64,000 nucleotides of DNA. Source: Bacteroidota bacterium (GTDB taxonomy: Bacteria; Bacteroidota; Bacteroidia; Flavobacteriales_D; Crocinitomicaceae). Shown here one piece after another: positions 51,465-61,605 of the stretch. Under the pieces are notes generated by a model, which saw nothing but the letters and a program-made list of their open reading frames with translations, had not been told where the DNA came from and made no database searches. A program made the translations under genes and the position numbers. Location of the stretch: contig VGMY01000004.1 in assembly GCA_016866255.1 (NCBI GenBank), positions 1-64,000 of the forward strand, written 5' to 3'. Position 1 is the first letter of the stretch. Every line of letters starts with the position of its first letter.

Positions 51465-53555
51465 TTAAAAATTTATTCTCAACTGAATGACAAAGTCGGA
51501 TTTTCGGCTGCCATTTATTTGTTCGGGACCTGAACTCAATTTAAAACGGTTGTTGTACAAAAAATACCCATAGCGAATGGATAAATCGAAGCGTTTCAGG
51601 AAAAAATACCGAACTAAAAGGTAGGCTCTGCTGCCTTGATAATAATAGGCAGGTACCGCAAAAACGTACAGCGCATTGTTTTCAAAAGAATAAATTCGAG
51701 TATCGTAACCGTCGGTATCAAAAAGTGCATAACGTAACGCAAAGTCGATGGGAGAATCTTTCGGCTTCCATAAAAAATCTTGCGTCGCAATCATGCCTTT
51801 CTGGAGGCCCTTACTCTGACTGTTTATGGTTAAAAACTCAATCCGCGACTTCAAGGTAAAGGACTCACTAACCACATAGGTTAAATTCAATCGGTAATTT
51901 CTTTGCGTGTAGGTTTCAATAGGTGTTACCGATCCTTCATAGACAGAACTGTTTCGCTCTCGCAATTGTTGACGAAAACGAAAATACACCTCCAATATTT
52001 TATTGGGTTTGTAGACAGGCTGAACTAAAAACTCATGCCCGCGACTTGGGCCGTCAACACTATACTTCATCCACGGAAATTTAAATAAATCGACATAGCC
52101 GTTCAAACTCCATTTGGAGTTGAACTTCATTTTAATCCCGCTGTAAAGTCCGCGTTCATTCTGGGTGTTACCTCCTTCTGAAAAACCAGCATTGTAAAAG
52201 GAAAAATAATCGCGTTGATAATCTCGATAAACTAGGCCAAAACTAACTCTCGAGTCAAAAGAAATGAGTGCCCCGTGAATCATTGCCCAACCCGAACTTA
52301 TCGCTGAAAGCGAATCGTTGAAAGCCTTGGCCACTTCGCCAAAAAGGCTTATGTTCTTGTAATTGAAAGAATAATCCGTCGCAAAGTTGAAATGGTGTTG
52401 TCCCCTGAAGTCAAATTGGTTGTAAATTTTTAAATCTCTAAGAAAAGGCCTATCATAGCCTTGATAAACGCCCGTTGCACCGATTCGAAACAATCCTTTG
52501 TGAAAATTGAGGTTCGCTCCAACAATATTTTCCCTTAAAGCATTTTTCTTCAAAATTTCCCGATTCGTTCTGTGTAAACCCGTCAAATCCAAGGTTGATA
52601 TAAACTCCAAATCATCGTATACGGAATCTGCGATTACTGCCGCATCGACCCGTTTGCTCGAGGTAAACAAGAGCAATCCAAAATTCTTATATCCCAAATC
52701 AACTGCTGCGCCACGTAAGAAGCGATTTTCATCGACCGAGGTATATGCCCTGAGGGGAATCGCTGTTCTTTTTACAGTAGCAATTTCAGCCGTTTTACCA
52801 AAAGCATAACTCGACCAGAAACCGATACCTTGTCCTATCTGTACCTGATAATCTCCCAATGCGACCCCCCGCACATACTTTCCTCCTTTAAAAAAAAGAT
52901 GGGCCGAATAAAAATCGAAGCCATTGTTTTGTGAACCGCGAAAAAACTCCTCTCCCGGATCTTTTTCTGCAGTAACTCCTAAACTAAAATTGGTCTTGTA
53001 GGTGTACCTGAAACGCGTGTAGTACCTGTCGCTGTTTCCGTAGTAATAATTGTTGCTGTTCGCAAGTAGGCTATCCGACACTTTTTCATACCCCAACCTC
53101 GGTTCAACTGTGGGTTGATACCTTAAAAACCACTCAAACTTACCCTGCCTTAGCGCTTCTTTAAAACTTACATGGATATTATCAAGCTTATCATCCACCC
53201 TTATAAAAGGTTGCACCAATTCAATCGTTTGTAAATCCCAAAACGTTAAACTCTGCAATTCATAAATGGTTATCAGTTTTCCAAATAACTTTCTATGTCG
53301 TAGCAAGTCGGAAATCTGAATGGTCGTTAATAATCCTAAGTCTTCGAGCTCTATTCCTTCGGTTTCATTGAGGTTAATCGGATGCTCGTAAAAATAATTT
53401 AACTGTTCGATGATGTTGGTAAGATCCATGGCCTCAGATTGAAAACGCTCGGATATGAATTCGATGCGCTGCTGAATGATCTCGGTTTTGACTTGAGCCC
53501 AAGAAGGGAGTACCATGAGTACAAAAAGACACAAAAAGCCTATCGAAGCCCTCAT
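51465..53555 (-). CDS. Exported helix-hairpin-helix protein with large beta-barrel
   Basis: I use the ATG at 53555, which gives a signal peptide (MRASIGFLCLFVLMVLPSWAQ) and overlaps the upstream stop as ATGA; the frame is open for 31 codons before it. The 696-residue protein has a ComEA-like helix-hairpin-helix region at about 65-130 (PINLNETEGIELEDL, ISDLLRHRKLFGKL, IYELQSLTFWDLQTIELVQPFI). About 560 residues of barrel-like strands follow, with many aromatic ends and a terminal strand SDFVIQLRINF. The hairpin lacks the GxG loop (GLLTTIQ), so DNA binding is doubtful. The layout is known in Bacteroidota, with no function assigned that I know of. Confidence 0.85.
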   Translation of the reverse strand: MRASIGFLCLFVLMVLPSWAQVKTEIIQQRIEFISERFQSEAMDLTNIIEQLNYFYEHPINLNETEGIELEDLGLLTTIQISDLLRHRKLFGKLITIYELQSLTFWDLQTIELVQPFIRVDDKLDNIHVSFKEALRQGKFEWFLRYQPTVEPRLGYEKVSDSLLANSNNYYYGNSDRYYTRFRYTYKTNFSLGVTAEKDPGEEFFRGSQNNGFDFYSAHLFFKGGKYVRGVALGDYQVQIGQGIGFWSSYAFGKTAEIATVKRTAIPLRAYTSVDENRFLRGAAVDLGYKNFGLLLFTSSKRVDAAVIADSVYDDLEFISTLDLTGLHRTNREILKKNALRENIVGANLNFHKGLFRIGATGVYQGYDRPFLRDLKIYNQFDFRGQHHFNFATDYSFNYKNISLFGEVAKAFNDSLSAISSGWAMIHGALISFDSRVSFGLVYRDYQRDYFSFYNAGFSEGGNTQNERGLYSGIKMKFNSKWSLNGYVDLFKFPWMKYSVDGPSRGHEFLVQPVYKPNKILEVYFRFRQQLRERNSSVYEGSVTPIETYTQRNYRLNLTYVVSESFTLKSRIEFLTINSQSKGLQKGMIATQDFLWKPKDSPIDFALRYALFDTDGYDTRIYSFENNALYVFAVPAYYYQGSRAYLLVRYFFLKRFDLSIRYGYFLYNNRFKLSSGPEQINGSRKSDFVIQLRINF

Positions 53556-54385
53556 TTCAGACGGTAAGAAAAAGAAACATTGGGCGACCAGCCTATATAT
53601 TGATTGAAAGAGGAACCAAAATCGAGGTAATACAAATCCTTGTGGCAATACCCCACACCTGCATCTAATTCCGTCGGGTTGGTAGAAAAACCCGCTCGCA
53701 AGGCAAAAGATTTCATGGGCAAGTATTCCAAACCTAATTTAGTCCTCAAGGGAAATTCTACATTTTTTTCTGCCTCGATACAAACCAAGAGTTTTTCCGA
53801 GAACCGATAGGAAGTACCTAACCGAAGTAAAGCCGAAAGCCGGTCCTCTTCGTAATCACTCAACATGGTTCTGGTAACATTAAACACAGAAAAACCAATA
53901 TTCCACTCGTCTTTTATTTGAGCCAAAACCCCTACTTCCCCTGTTGCTTTCAACGAATTTCCATAACCTTGTCCCAAACGCACCTGATGTAAGTTGATTT
54001 GAGATCCAATCGAAATTAATTCGGTGAGGGCAAGGCTGTACCCTACGCCAGATTTTATGTTTCGAAATTGAGAATAACCGAACACCTGAGCGCCGACAGA
54101 AAGGACGCCTTTTTTCAAGGGAAGCGCTAAAGCAAATGATTGGGTTTGGAGTTCCTTGAGCAAGAAACGATTTTCGTAAGCAACCCCGAGGCCCCATTGC
54201 TTTAATGTTGCATTTGCGGCAGGATTGTGGTGGTATGCCCAAACATCAGCGAGGGTAACGGATGCATCGCCCATAGAACGAGATCGCCCTCCGGCTGGAG
54301 CCCACCCTTGCGCACAACAATCAACAAAAGGAAAAGCACAAACTACGAACCGCAATAAAAGCCTATGTAATTGGAATAGCTTCAT
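53552..54385 (-). CDS. PorV/FadL-like outer-membrane protein
   Basis: I prefer the ATG at 54385 (MKLFQLHRLLLRFVVCAF) because it heads a normal signal peptide; another ATG lies at 54400. The 277-residue protein has the T9SS-associated start pattern GRSRSMGDASVTLADVWAYHHNPAA, as in PorV and PorQ, then alternating strands (GVLSVGAQVFGYSQF, LRLGTSYRFSEKLLV, LGLEYLPMKSFALRAG) and a final strand WSPNVSFSYRLK. It is a short member of the PorV/FadL-type barrels. It overlaps the HhH-barrel gene by four bases, so the products probably act together. Confidence 0.82.
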   Translation of the reverse strand: MKLFQLHRLLLRFVVCAFPFVDCCAQGWAPAGGRSRSMGDASVTLADVWAYHHNPAANATLKQWGLGVAYENRFLLKELQTQSFALALPLKKGVLSVGAQVFGYSQFRNIKSGVGYSLALTELISIGSQINLHQVRLGQGYGNSLKATGEVGVLAQIKDEWNIGFSVFNVTRTMLSDYEEDRLSALLRLGTSYRFSEKLLVCIEAEKNVEFPLRTKLGLEYLPMKSFALRAGFSTNPTELDAGVGYCHKDLYYLDFGSSFNQYIGWSPNVSFSYRLK

Positions 54386-54546
54386 GTTAAAAACATGCAT
54401 AGTTAAGGTTTTTTTTCAAATTTAACCCCAAAATAAACTTCGATCGACATCCGAAACTTCAAAATATTTCAAGAAACGACCGATTCTGCTTTTGTGAAGG
54501 TTTTGCATAATAACTGCCCTGAGACCGGGGAATAATCAACTTTCCT

Positions 54547-54554
54547 TACCTTTG
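54547..54554 (+). promoter_or_regulatory. Candidate -7 element (TACCTTTG) for the methylmalonyl-CoA mutase genes
   Basis: TACCTTTG matches TAnnTTTG and ends 15 bases before the ATG at 54570 in the divergent gap. No clear -33 TTG is seen at 17-23 bases. Confidence 0.45.
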
Positions 54555-54569
54555 AATCCAAACACCTGT

Positions 54570-55715
54570 ATGGACCCGTGGATTGCTCAGCTCAAAAAGG
54601 AGTATAAAACCGACCCTCTACCCGATTTTGTAAACGACATTGAGGGTATAACGTATTCTTTCAGCGATCAATCCCTTACCATACCAACCTGGAAATCGAA
54701 ATTCTTACATACCGGAAGAACCGTCCCATTCTCCTTTCACCCTATTTCTGACGCGAAGCAAGGCCATGCGATTCTCATGCACGATTTAAACCATGGCTGT
54801 GAGGGTATTTTACTTACTTGGGATAAAACTCCAAACCTAGATACTCTTTTTGAAGGAATACATTTTGAACACCTTCAAACCGTAGTATCCCTGAGAAAAG
54901 AGGTTGATATAACAGCCCCCCTTGCATGGATGAACGTCAATAAACCCAGTCGCTTTTCACTGGAAACAGAGCTTGAAAGTGTGCCTGAATCACATCCACA
55001 ACTGGCGTATTTAATTTCTGGATTCAATGCCTATTCTGGGGGGTGCAATGCCGCTCAAGAATTGGCATACCTTGCTTTTCGTCTGGACCAATTTCTTATG
55101 AAAAATTCACCGCGCCCCATTTCCATCGAATTGGGTATTGGTGAAAACACGGTCGTAGAATTATCAAAATTTATCGCCATTGACTGGCTGATACAAGCGC
55201 TCCTTGAAAAACATCAGCACTTTCCTGAAATCAAACTTCGTTGTAAATCAGGCTGGAGAAATAAATCCTCAGTCCAAGCGAACGATAACCAAATTCGACA
55301 AACGATGGAGGCGATCTGTGGTATCATTTCCGGAGTTCATGAGCTTTGTATTACCCCATACGATTTTGCCTATTCAACCAAGGAGGATCTGTTTGTGCGA
55401 CGTATGGCACTGAACACCTTCCACATTTTGGAAAATGAAGCTCAATTGAACCTGGAAAATTTTTCATTCGAAAAAAGCCCCATTATTCAACATCATGCCC
55501 AATTTTTATGCAATAAGGTTTGGTCCATGACTCAAAACGTTTCCGAAGCATCTTTTGAATCCAATCTGTTGAGCGAGATGGCACAAACCCATCAAATTCG
55601 AAGTTCAAAACGGGTGCAAACGCAATTGAATGCGCAAAGTGGTGAGCAACAATTTCGTGAACTCCCCGGGATTTTTGGAAAGAAAGCGATTTATTTTCAA
55701 AACTTCATCCCATGA
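54570..55715 (+). CDS. mutA: Methylmalonyl-CoA mutase small subunit
   Basis: I use the ATG at 54570; the in-frame TTG at 54552 lies in the promoter element. The 381-residue protein is the non-catalytic partner of the adenosylcobalamin enzyme that interconverts methylmalonyl-CoA and succinyl-CoA. It shows the mutase barrel: STEEAN-like regions are degenerate, but [22 protein letters not shown] and [21 protein letters not shown] are family-like. It lacks a cobalamin domain and is shorter than the roughly 450-620 residues common in other bacteria. It overlaps the large-subunit gene by four bases. Confidence 0.88.
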   Translation: MDPWIAQLKKEYKTDPLPDFVNDIEGITYSFSDQSLTIPTWKSKFLHTGRTVPFSFHPISDAKQGHAILMHDLNHGCEGILLTWDKTPNLDTLFEGIHFEHLQTVVSLRKEVDITAPLAWMNVNKPSRFSLETELESVPESHPQLAYLISGFNAYSGGCNAAQELAYLAFRLDQFLMKNSPRPISIELGIGENTVVELSKFIAIDWLIQALLEKHQHFPEIKLRCKSGWRNKSSVQANDNQIRQTMEAICGIISGVHELCITPYDFAYSTKEDLFVRRMALNTFHILENEAQLNLENFSFEKSPIIQHHAQFLCNKVWSMTQNVSEASFESNLLSEMAQTHQIRSSKRVQTQLNAQSGEQQFRELPGIFGKKAIYFQNFIP

Positions 55716-57748
55716 AATCTTGGTCAGAATACTTACAACCATCTGACGAAGCTCAGCCAACGGAAATAGGCTTTTCAGGAATTGCTCCTTTTCGAAGAGG
55801 TCCCTATGCTTCAATGTATACCATCCGACCGTGGACCATTCGCCAATATGCAGGTTTCTCTACCGCTGAAGAATCCAATGCCTTTTACAAGCGCAACCTG
55901 GCGGCAGGCCAAAAAGGGCTGTCGGTTGCCTTCGATTTGCCAACACACCGAGGTTATGACTCCGACCACCCTCGCGTGAGAGGAGACGTTGGAAAAGCCG
56001 GTGTAGCCATCGATTCTATCGAAGATATGAAGCGTTTATTCGATGGCATTCCGTTGGGGGAAATGTCAGTTTCAATGACTATGAACGGCGCGGTAATCCC
56101 CATTATGGCCTTTTACATCGGGACCGCAATTGAACAAGGGGTTCCCCTTGACCGGTTGGAAGGAACCATCCAAAACGACATCCTCAAAGAATTTATGGTT
56201 CGAAACACCTACATCTACCCGCCAGATCCTTCAATGCGAATCATCGCCGATATTTTTCAATACACGGCCAAAAACATGCCAAAATTCAACAGCATTTCCA
56301 TCTCAGGTTATCACATGCACGAAGCGGGCGCCACTGCTGCCCAAGAATTAGCCTACACCCTTGCCGATGGCCTCGAATACTTACGCACAGGAATTAAAGC
56401 GGGACTTAATATCGATGAATTTGCCCCACGCTTGAGTTTCTTTTGGGCAGTTGGTATGAATTTCCCCGTAGAAATTGCCAAATTACGGGCTGGCAGGGTT
56501 CTTTGGACCGAAATTGTGGAACAGTTTTCCCCAAAAAATGAGAAATCGAAATTGTTGCGAGCTCACTGCCAAACCTCGGGTTGGTCGTTAACCGAACAAG
56601 ATGCCTTCAACAACGTAACGCGAACAACCGTGGAGGCTTTAGCGGCTGTTTTGGGAGGAACGCAATCCCTGCACACCAACTCGCTGGACGAAGCCATTGC
56701 TCTGCCTACGGATTTTTCCGCAGCAATTGCCCGCAATACCCAACTTATTATTCAACAGGAAACAGGGTTAACAGCTTACATTGATCCGCTGGGAGGAAGC
56801 AGGATGTTGGAAGACATTACCGATGAACTGATCGCTGAGGCAAGAACCCTGATGAGCCGCGTGGAGGAGGCGGGAGGTATGGCAAAAGCCATTCAATCCG
56901 GTTTACCCAAACTCAACATCGAGGAGGCGGCAGCTATCAAACAAGCAAAGATTGATGCCGAAGAATCCATAATAGTTGGCGTCAATCGCTACAACGTCGA
57001 AGATGAGGCCACCATTGATCTTCTCGAAGTAGATCCGAGTAAAGTCCTAAACCAACAAACGGAGCAATTAATGCGTCTTAAAAAAGAACGCAACGAATCG
57101 GATGTGCGCGAAACATTAGCCCACTTAGAGGATTCGGCCGGAGACGGCGGCAATCTCTTAGACGCTGCTGTGAGATGCGCCCTTGCACGGTGCACCCTCG
57201 GAGAAATTTCGACGACATTGGAAAAGGTATTTGGAAGGTATGAAGCACAAATGAAAACCATACAAGGAGTTTATCAAACATATGCTATGAAAGATCCGCA
57301 ATTTATTGAAGCGAAAACCATGTGTGAACGCTTTGTGGCCTTAGAGGGTCGGCGACCGAGAATACTTGTGGCTAAAATGGGGCAAGATGGCCATGATCGG
57401 GGAGCTAAAATTATCGCAACAGCCTTTGCTGATTTGGGGTTTGATGTCGATTTAGGCCCTCTTTTTCAAACGCCTGAAGAAGTAGCAAAACAAGCCATCG
57501 AAAACGATGTGCATGTTGTAGGTATTTCCTCCCTTGCAGCCGGGCATAAAACATTGGTTCCGGCTTTAATACAAGCTTTAAAGACCTTTGGACGCAGCGA
57601 TGTTCTTGTTATTGTTGGTGGAGTTATTCCGAAAATAGATTATGATTTTTTACTAAACCATGGAGTTATGGGCATTTATGGGCCCGGAACCAAACTATCC
57701 GCTGCTGCGCAAGAAATATTATCCTTGCTCATAAAAAGTCATGATTAA
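55712..57748 (+). CDS. mutB: Methylmalonyl-CoA mutase large (catalytic) subunit
   Basis: The 678-residue protein has an N-terminal substrate barrel: [33 protein letters not shown] in part, [20 protein letters not shown] and [16 protein letters not shown]. The C-terminal cobalamin domain has [13 protein letters not shown], with His561 and Asp559 of DxHxxG as the lower cobalt ligand system. Together with MutA it forms the propionate/succinate route. No MeaB chaperone or epimerase gene is adjacent. All active-site blocks are intact and the length is near normal. Confidence 0.96.
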   Translation: MKSWSEYLQPSDEAQPTEIGFSGIAPFRRGPYASMYTIRPWTIRQYAGFSTAEESNAFYKRNLAAGQKGLSVAFDLPTHRGYDSDHPRVRGDVGKAGVAIDSIEDMKRLFDGIPLGEMSVSMTMNGAVIPIMAFYIGTAIEQGVPLDRLEGTIQNDILKEFMVRNTYIYPPDPSMRIIADIFQYTAKNMPKFNSISISGYHMHEAGATAAQELAYTLADGLEYLRTGIKAGLNIDEFAPRLSFFWAVGMNFPVEIAKLRAGRVLWTEIVEQFSPKNEKSKLLRAHCQTSGWSLTEQDAFNNVTRTTVEALAAVLGGTQSLHTNSLDEAIALPTDFSAAIARNTQLIIQQETGLTAYIDPLGGSRMLEDITDELIAEARTLMSRVEEAGGMAKAIQSGLPKLNIEEAAAIKQAKIDAEESIIVGVNRYNVEDEATIDLLEVDPSKVLNQQTEQLMRLKKERNESDVRETLAHLEDSAGDGGNLLDAAVRCALARCTLGEISTTLEKVFGRYEAQMKTIQGVYQTYAMKDPQFIEAKTMCERFVALEGRRPRILVAKMGQDGHDRGAKIIATAFADLGFDVDLGPLFQTPEEVAKQAIENDVHVVGISSLAAGHKTLVPALIQALKTFGRSDVLVIVGGVIPKIDYDFLLNHGVMGIYGPGTKLSAAAQEILSLLIKSHD

Positions 57749-57764
57749 ATTGTAACTTCGGCAT

Positions 57765-57772
57765 TATATTTG
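57765..57772 (+). promoter_or_regulatory. Candidate -7 element (TATATTTG)
   Basis: TATATTTG matches TAnnTTTG, 28 bases before the ATG at 57801. A TAACTTCG at 57753-57760 lies just upstream. No -33 TTG is at the usual distance. Confidence 0.4.
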
Positions 57773-57800
57773 GGACTTTTCGAATCAAAAACAGTTTACC

Positions 57801-58979
57801 ATGAATCGTATATTTTTCAGCTTATTTTTATCCTTGGGCTTATGCCTTTTTTCTCAGGAAGATTTATCCTTCAAGGCGAATAGGAGGTTAATGGAACCTG
57901 TTGTATTGAACGACGACAAGACCTTCGACACTAAGGATATGGTAGAGATTAGTTGCATGGTACCAAAATCGATCAATCTTCAAGGAACCCAAAAATTTCA
58001 GTGGGCCATCAATGGATCCACAGAAGCTGGTAAGGGTTGGGTTTTACCCAAAGGCCAAACTACAACAGGAGAGAAATTAAAAGTGTATTTTACGAGAGTG
58101 GGAAATTATGCGGTTTCATTGACCTTAACCGTAACCTCGAAGAAAAAAGTGGGTGAAGAATTCGAGGAGGAAGAGAATGAGTACTCCGGGGAAATCGAAG
58201 ATTTTATTTCAGTCCGTAGTGTTTTTCCCGAACTGGCCGCAATTTACGCTCAAAAACCTACTCCAAATTACGTCAAACTAGTTGAAAAAGCTTCAGAATA
58301 TTCCGTAAAACCCAAGTACGCAAATGATCCAACACCCCATTTATTCCTTGCCAAGGGTTATCTGGGTTTGGTAAAAAGCACCAACAACGATCCGAGATTT
58401 GAATCGGCCATGGAAGAATGCATTACCAGCTTTAATACAGCGCGCGAACTTGATAAGAACGGCGTTATTTTTGACGATGAACATCAACGCTTTTTGTTGG
58501 AATTAGAGTCGTATGTGTTCGATGAAAATATCAAGGATAATGTAAGCGCCAATCCGAAAACAGAGGTTGATGCCTTTGAAATTTTGGTCGAAAACATTGA
58601 TATCTACAGCCAGATAAGTTTTGCTCCCATCACCTCCAGTTTTTTTCAAGCCGCCACAAAATATATGAAGAAAGATACCAAGGGCGCCAACCTAATTTGG
58701 AATACTGAAATTCCTAAGTTAAAAAAATACATCGATCTAGATATTGAAACAACCTACGGAAAAAAGTTCAAAGATGACATGGGCACAAGCATCATCATTT
58801 CCAACGTGGACATTCAAATGCTAAAGTTTGGGGTCATGCAAAGTGCTCTACTCATGAAAACCAGGGATGGAAATTCCACTAAGGCCTGCGATTTACTCAA
58901 CATAGTATCGCCATGGCTTAGCGAGGAGCGGGATTTTATGGCGTTCATGACAACAGAATTTAATAATTGTGGCGAGTGA
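57801..58979 (+). CDS. Exported protein with PKD-like domain and helical repeat region
   Basis: The 392-residue protein has a signal peptide (MNRIFFSLFLSLGLCLFSQ). Residues about 35-145 look like a PKD/Ig-type domain (FQWAINGSTEAG, LKVYFTRVGNYAVSLTLTV) with an acidic insertion EEFEEEENEY. From about 150 on, the protein is helical with TPR-like pairs (PTPHLFLAKGYLGLVKST, ESAMEECITSFNTARELDKNG). The two-part layout suggests a periplasmic scaffold, but I know no named family. It has its own promoter-like element, and the FtsB/DivIC gene follows after 74 bases. Confidence 0.75.
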   Translation: MNRIFFSLFLSLGLCLFSQEDLSFKANRRLMEPVVLNDDKTFDTKDMVEISCMVPKSINLQGTQKFQWAINGSTEAGKGWVLPKGQTTTGEKLKVYFTRVGNYAVSLTLTVTSKKKVGEEFEEEENEYSGEIEDFISVRSVFPELAAIYAQKPTPNYVKLVEKASEYSVKPKYANDPTPHLFLAKGYLGLVKSTNNDPRFESAMEECITSFNTARELDKNGVIFDDEHQRFLLELESYVFDENIKDNVSANPKTEVDAFEILVENIDIYSQISFAPITSSFFQAATKYMKKDTKGANLIWNTEIPKLKKYIDLDIETTYGKKFKDDMGTSIIISNVDIQMLKFGVMQSALLMKTRDGNSTKACDLLNIVSPWLSEERDFMAFMTTEFNNCGE

Positions 58980-59053
58980 TGTTAACATTATACGTTGGAT
59001 AAGTTAGTGCCAAATACCTTTTCAAAAGGCCCCTTTTCCACGAAATTTAACGG

Positions 59054-59350
59054 ATGAAACTTCCGAAACTTTTGCGCAATAAGTTCTACGTGACTTTCTT
59101 TCTTTTCAGTGTCTACGTTCTTTTCTTAGACGATACCGATATATTTACCGTATATGCTAATATCAAAAAGAGAAACGATTTAATAGCTCAAAATGAGGTT
59201 ATTAAGGAAAAATTAGCCAGCAATAAATTAGCGCTAAAACAACTTGATCAAGTGTACTACCTGGAGCATTACGCGAGATCGAAAAAGTTTTTCAAAGCAA
59301 AAGACGAGGATATCTTTGTTATTATCCCTAGTAACGCTCGAAAGAAGTAA
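59054..59350 (+). CDS. FtsB/DivIC-type septum formation protein
   Basis: The 98-residue protein has a short cytosolic start, one membrane segment (about 12-28, FYVTFFLFSVYVLFL) and a coiled coil (IKKRNDLIAQNEVIKEKLASN) followed by YYLEHYARSKKFFKAKDEDIFVI. This is the layout of FtsB/DivIC, which forms the divisome complex with FtsL and FtsQ/DivIB. The conserved LE(x)YARE-like LEHYARSKK block is clear. Its 3' end overlaps the convergent SpoIID-type gene by 23 bases. Confidence 0.92.
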   Translation: MKLPKLLRNKFYVTFFLFSVYVLFLDDTDIFTVYANIKKRNDLIAQNEVIKEKLASNKLALKQLDQVYYLEHYARSKKFFKAKDEDIFVIIPSNARKK

Positions 59351-60482
59351 ATACGAGGTGAAAAGAGGGAAAATAGTACCCTAAAATTTGGGTATAATCA
59401 TACCCTTTCCGAGCCATATTCATTGCTCCCTCCTGACACAACCCTACACCATGTCCATAACCGCGCCCAGACAACAACACCTGGTTGTTGTCGAAACGTA
59501 CCGAAAAAAATGTTGACTTTAGGTCGAACTTCTCACGAATGTCTCGCAATGGAATTCCGTATCTCGGATGGATAAAAAAAGCCTTTCTGTGCTCCAAATT
59601 GGACTCAAACAACAATTGGTAGCTGACGGAGTCGTCTACTGGGAACGAATATTTTTCGACGAAGAAGGTTTTCCATTCCGTAGGATCTATTCGCTTGACC
59701 CAAGTGGCTTGTTTGGTTCGTGTACAAAACGTATCAAGCATCGGGATTAGGCCTTGAATTTCTTCGTTCCAAATAAAGGAAGGGTCGCACGTTTCTCCTC
59801 CGCAATTTGCGCTGAAAAAAGTTGGGGCATAAGCATCGCCCTCATTTTTTAATACTTGATTTCGAGTTTGAGAAACGGCGCTATCGATCATTGAACTTCC
59901 ATTCCTTTTGTGAAGGTATGCTTGACAATGCTCCTGATTACAGAGATTAAACCCCTCATGAGCATGCTTGTTGATGACTTTTTGGGCAAAGGTTCTGCTA
60001 ATAACGGCCTGAACTTTATAATACTCTTTTTGTTGCCCCTCTCCTCCCTCCGACTCCAATACGCCTTCCAAGTAGGTCTCTAAATCGACCTCATTGACCA
60101 CCAAAAGTCGGTCATTTAATGACGTAATTTCAAAATCCCCCTCAAAAGAGCGAGCCTTGTTTAGAGGTAGTGAGGAGGAGAATTCCAAAGACTGTCCCAA
60201 AACAGCGGTAATGGCTTTAATCTTGTTAAACCCCTTTCTTCTCGCACCTGCAAAGATCAAATCCATTTTACCTTTTTCATCAAAAATTACTTCTAGAGAA
60301 GATGTAGGGTTCAAGATTCCGATCAACGAGGTGTCTGCAACGATAAAATAGTCTCCTGACGCATTGGAAAATTTAATCCTCGTGAACTTCTTCGCAGGTG
60401 CTATTCCAATTCTAAGAGGCTGGGCGTTGCTGAAAAAAGCGAAATAAACTCCTAACGCAAAGAGAAGGGCTATCCGAAGCAT
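59328..60482 (-). CDS. SpoIID/LytB domain protein
   Basis: The ATG at 60482 gives a signal peptide (MLRIALLFALGVYFAFFSNAQ); an upstream ATG at 60554 would put 24 residues before it and overlap lpxB. The 384-residue exported protein has a SpoIID-type domain: DLETYLEGVLESEGG, YYKVQAVISRTFAQKVI, YAPTFFSANCGGET, and the C-terminal GRGYGHGVGLCQEGAMNMARKGYDY. SpoIID proteins are lytic transglycosylases that cut denuded peptidoglycan strands. In a non-sporulating organism a role in division or turnover is likely. lpxB lies 22 bases upstream. Confidence 0.92.
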   Translation of the reverse strand: MLRIALLFALGVYFAFFSNAQPLRIGIAPAKKFTRIKFSNASGDYFIVADTSLIGILNPTSSLEVIFDEKGKMDLIFAGARRKGFNKIKAITAVLGQSLEFSSSLPLNKARSFEGDFEITSLNDRLLVVNEVDLETYLEGVLESEGGEGQQKEYYKVQAVISRTFAQKVINKHAHEGFNLCNQEHCQAYLHKRNGSSMIDSAVSQTRNQVLKNEGDAYAPTFFSANCGGETCDPSFIWNEEIQGLIPMLDTFCTRTKQATWVKRIDPTEWKTFFVEKYSFPVDDSVSYQLLFESNLEHRKAFFIHPRYGIPLRDIREKFDLKSTFFSVRFDNNQVLLSGRGYGHGVGLCQEGAMNMARKGYDYTQILGYYFPSFHLVFTSFERY

Positions 60483-60504
60483 AAGGTTCTTACTGAAATG
60501 GTAA

Positions 60505-61605
60505 CTAAAAAGTTTCAAGCATGCTTTTTGCAATCCTCTTGCTTGCCCCTTCACTGCCGAGCTCCTTGATTAACCGATCGTAACCCGCGCACAAGGCAGC
60601 TCGGTGATTGTTATTTTCAATCATTTTTAATACCTCTGCTTTGATCGAATTTTCCGTGCAATGCTGCTGTATTAATTCGAGTACAAGGGGTTCATTCAAA
60701 ATAAGATTGACAAGAGAAATGTATTTTACCTGAACAACTTGACGTGCGATAAGGTAAGACAGGAAATTGCTCTTGTAGCATACCACCTGAGGTACACGAA
60801 ATAAAGCGCTCTCAAGGGTAGCTGTACCGGAGGTCACAATAGCTAATTTCGCAACATTTAGCACCTCGTAGGTGCGGCCAAAAACCAACTTTGCATGGTT
60901 TGTATCAAAAACCTGAAAGACTTCAGGGGAGATTTGGTCAGAACAGGCTATTACAATCTGATGGTCAGTAATATGATTCACGGCTTTTAACATAATGGGC
61001 AACTTCCTGCGAATCTCTTGAACCCTGCTTCCCGGTAACAAGGCAATAACCGGTTTCGGGCCTAAGTTCAGCCTATCCTCGAGATTTCTGAATCGACTCA
61101 CCTCGTCCAAAAGCGGGTGTCCATAATAGGAAATGCTAAAATTGTGTTCTTGATAAAATGCCTTTTCAAATGGCAAAATGCAATACATATGATCGACGTT
61201 CCTTTTAACCTGCTTAATCCGTCCTTGTTTCCACGCCCAAAGTTGCGGAGAAATGTAGTAGATAACTTTAATGTTGCGTTCTTTTGCCCAACGAGCAATG
61301 CGTAAATTGAAGCCGGGAAAATCCACCAAAATAACCGCATCAGGGTTAAATTCCAATAAGGTTTCTTTACATTCTTTGAAATTCCTAAGGATGGTAAAAA
61401 AATGCTTTAATACCTCAACAAACCCCATATAAGAGAGGTCTTTGATGTGTTTTAAAACTTCTACATTTTCTGCTTTTAAACGATCCCCTCCCCAGGCTTT
61501 AAAGACGACCTCACTGTCCATGGCTTTCCACTCTCTGACTAAGTTGGCGGCATGCAAGTCACCTGAAGCTTCTCCACACAAGATAAAAATGCGTTTAGCC
61601 GTCAT
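60505..61605 (-). CDS. lpxB: Lipid-A-disaccharide synthase
   Basis: The 366-residue GT19 enzyme joins UDP-2,3-diacylglucosamine and lipid X to make the lipid A disaccharide at the inner membrane. Family blocks are CGEASGDLHAANLV, GGDRLKAENVEV, MGFVEVLKHF, ILVDFPGFNLRIA, YYISPQLWAWKQGRIKQVKRN in part, FYGHPLLDEV, LLPGSRVQEIRR and TSGTATLESALF. The start overlaps the preceding membrane-protein stop (TAATG). The surE-small membrane protein-lpxB order is typical of Flavobacteriia. Confidence 0.97.
   Translation of the reverse strand: MTAKRIFILCGEASGDLHAANLVREWKAMDSEVVFKAWGGDRLKAENVEVLKHIKDLSYMGFVEVLKHFFTILRNFKECKETLLEFNPDAVILVDFPGFNLRIARWAKERNIKVIYYISPQLWAWKQGRIKQVKRNVDHMYCILPFEKAFYQEHNFSISYYGHPLLDEVSRFRNLEDRLNLGPKPVIALLPGSRVQEIRRKLPIMLKAVNHITDHQIVIACSDQISPEVFQVFDTNHAKLVFGRTYEVLNVAKLAIVTSGTATLESALFRVPQVVCYKSNFLSYLIARQVVQVKYISLVNLILNEPLVLELIQQHCTENSIKAEVLKMIENNNHRAALCAGYDRLIKELGSEGASKRIAKSMLETF

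Noticed and set aside
59014-59030. Inverted repeat CCTTT/AAAGG before the FtsB/DivIC gene
   Set aside because: The arms are five bases with a three-base loop, within chance for this composition, and no partner site is seen.
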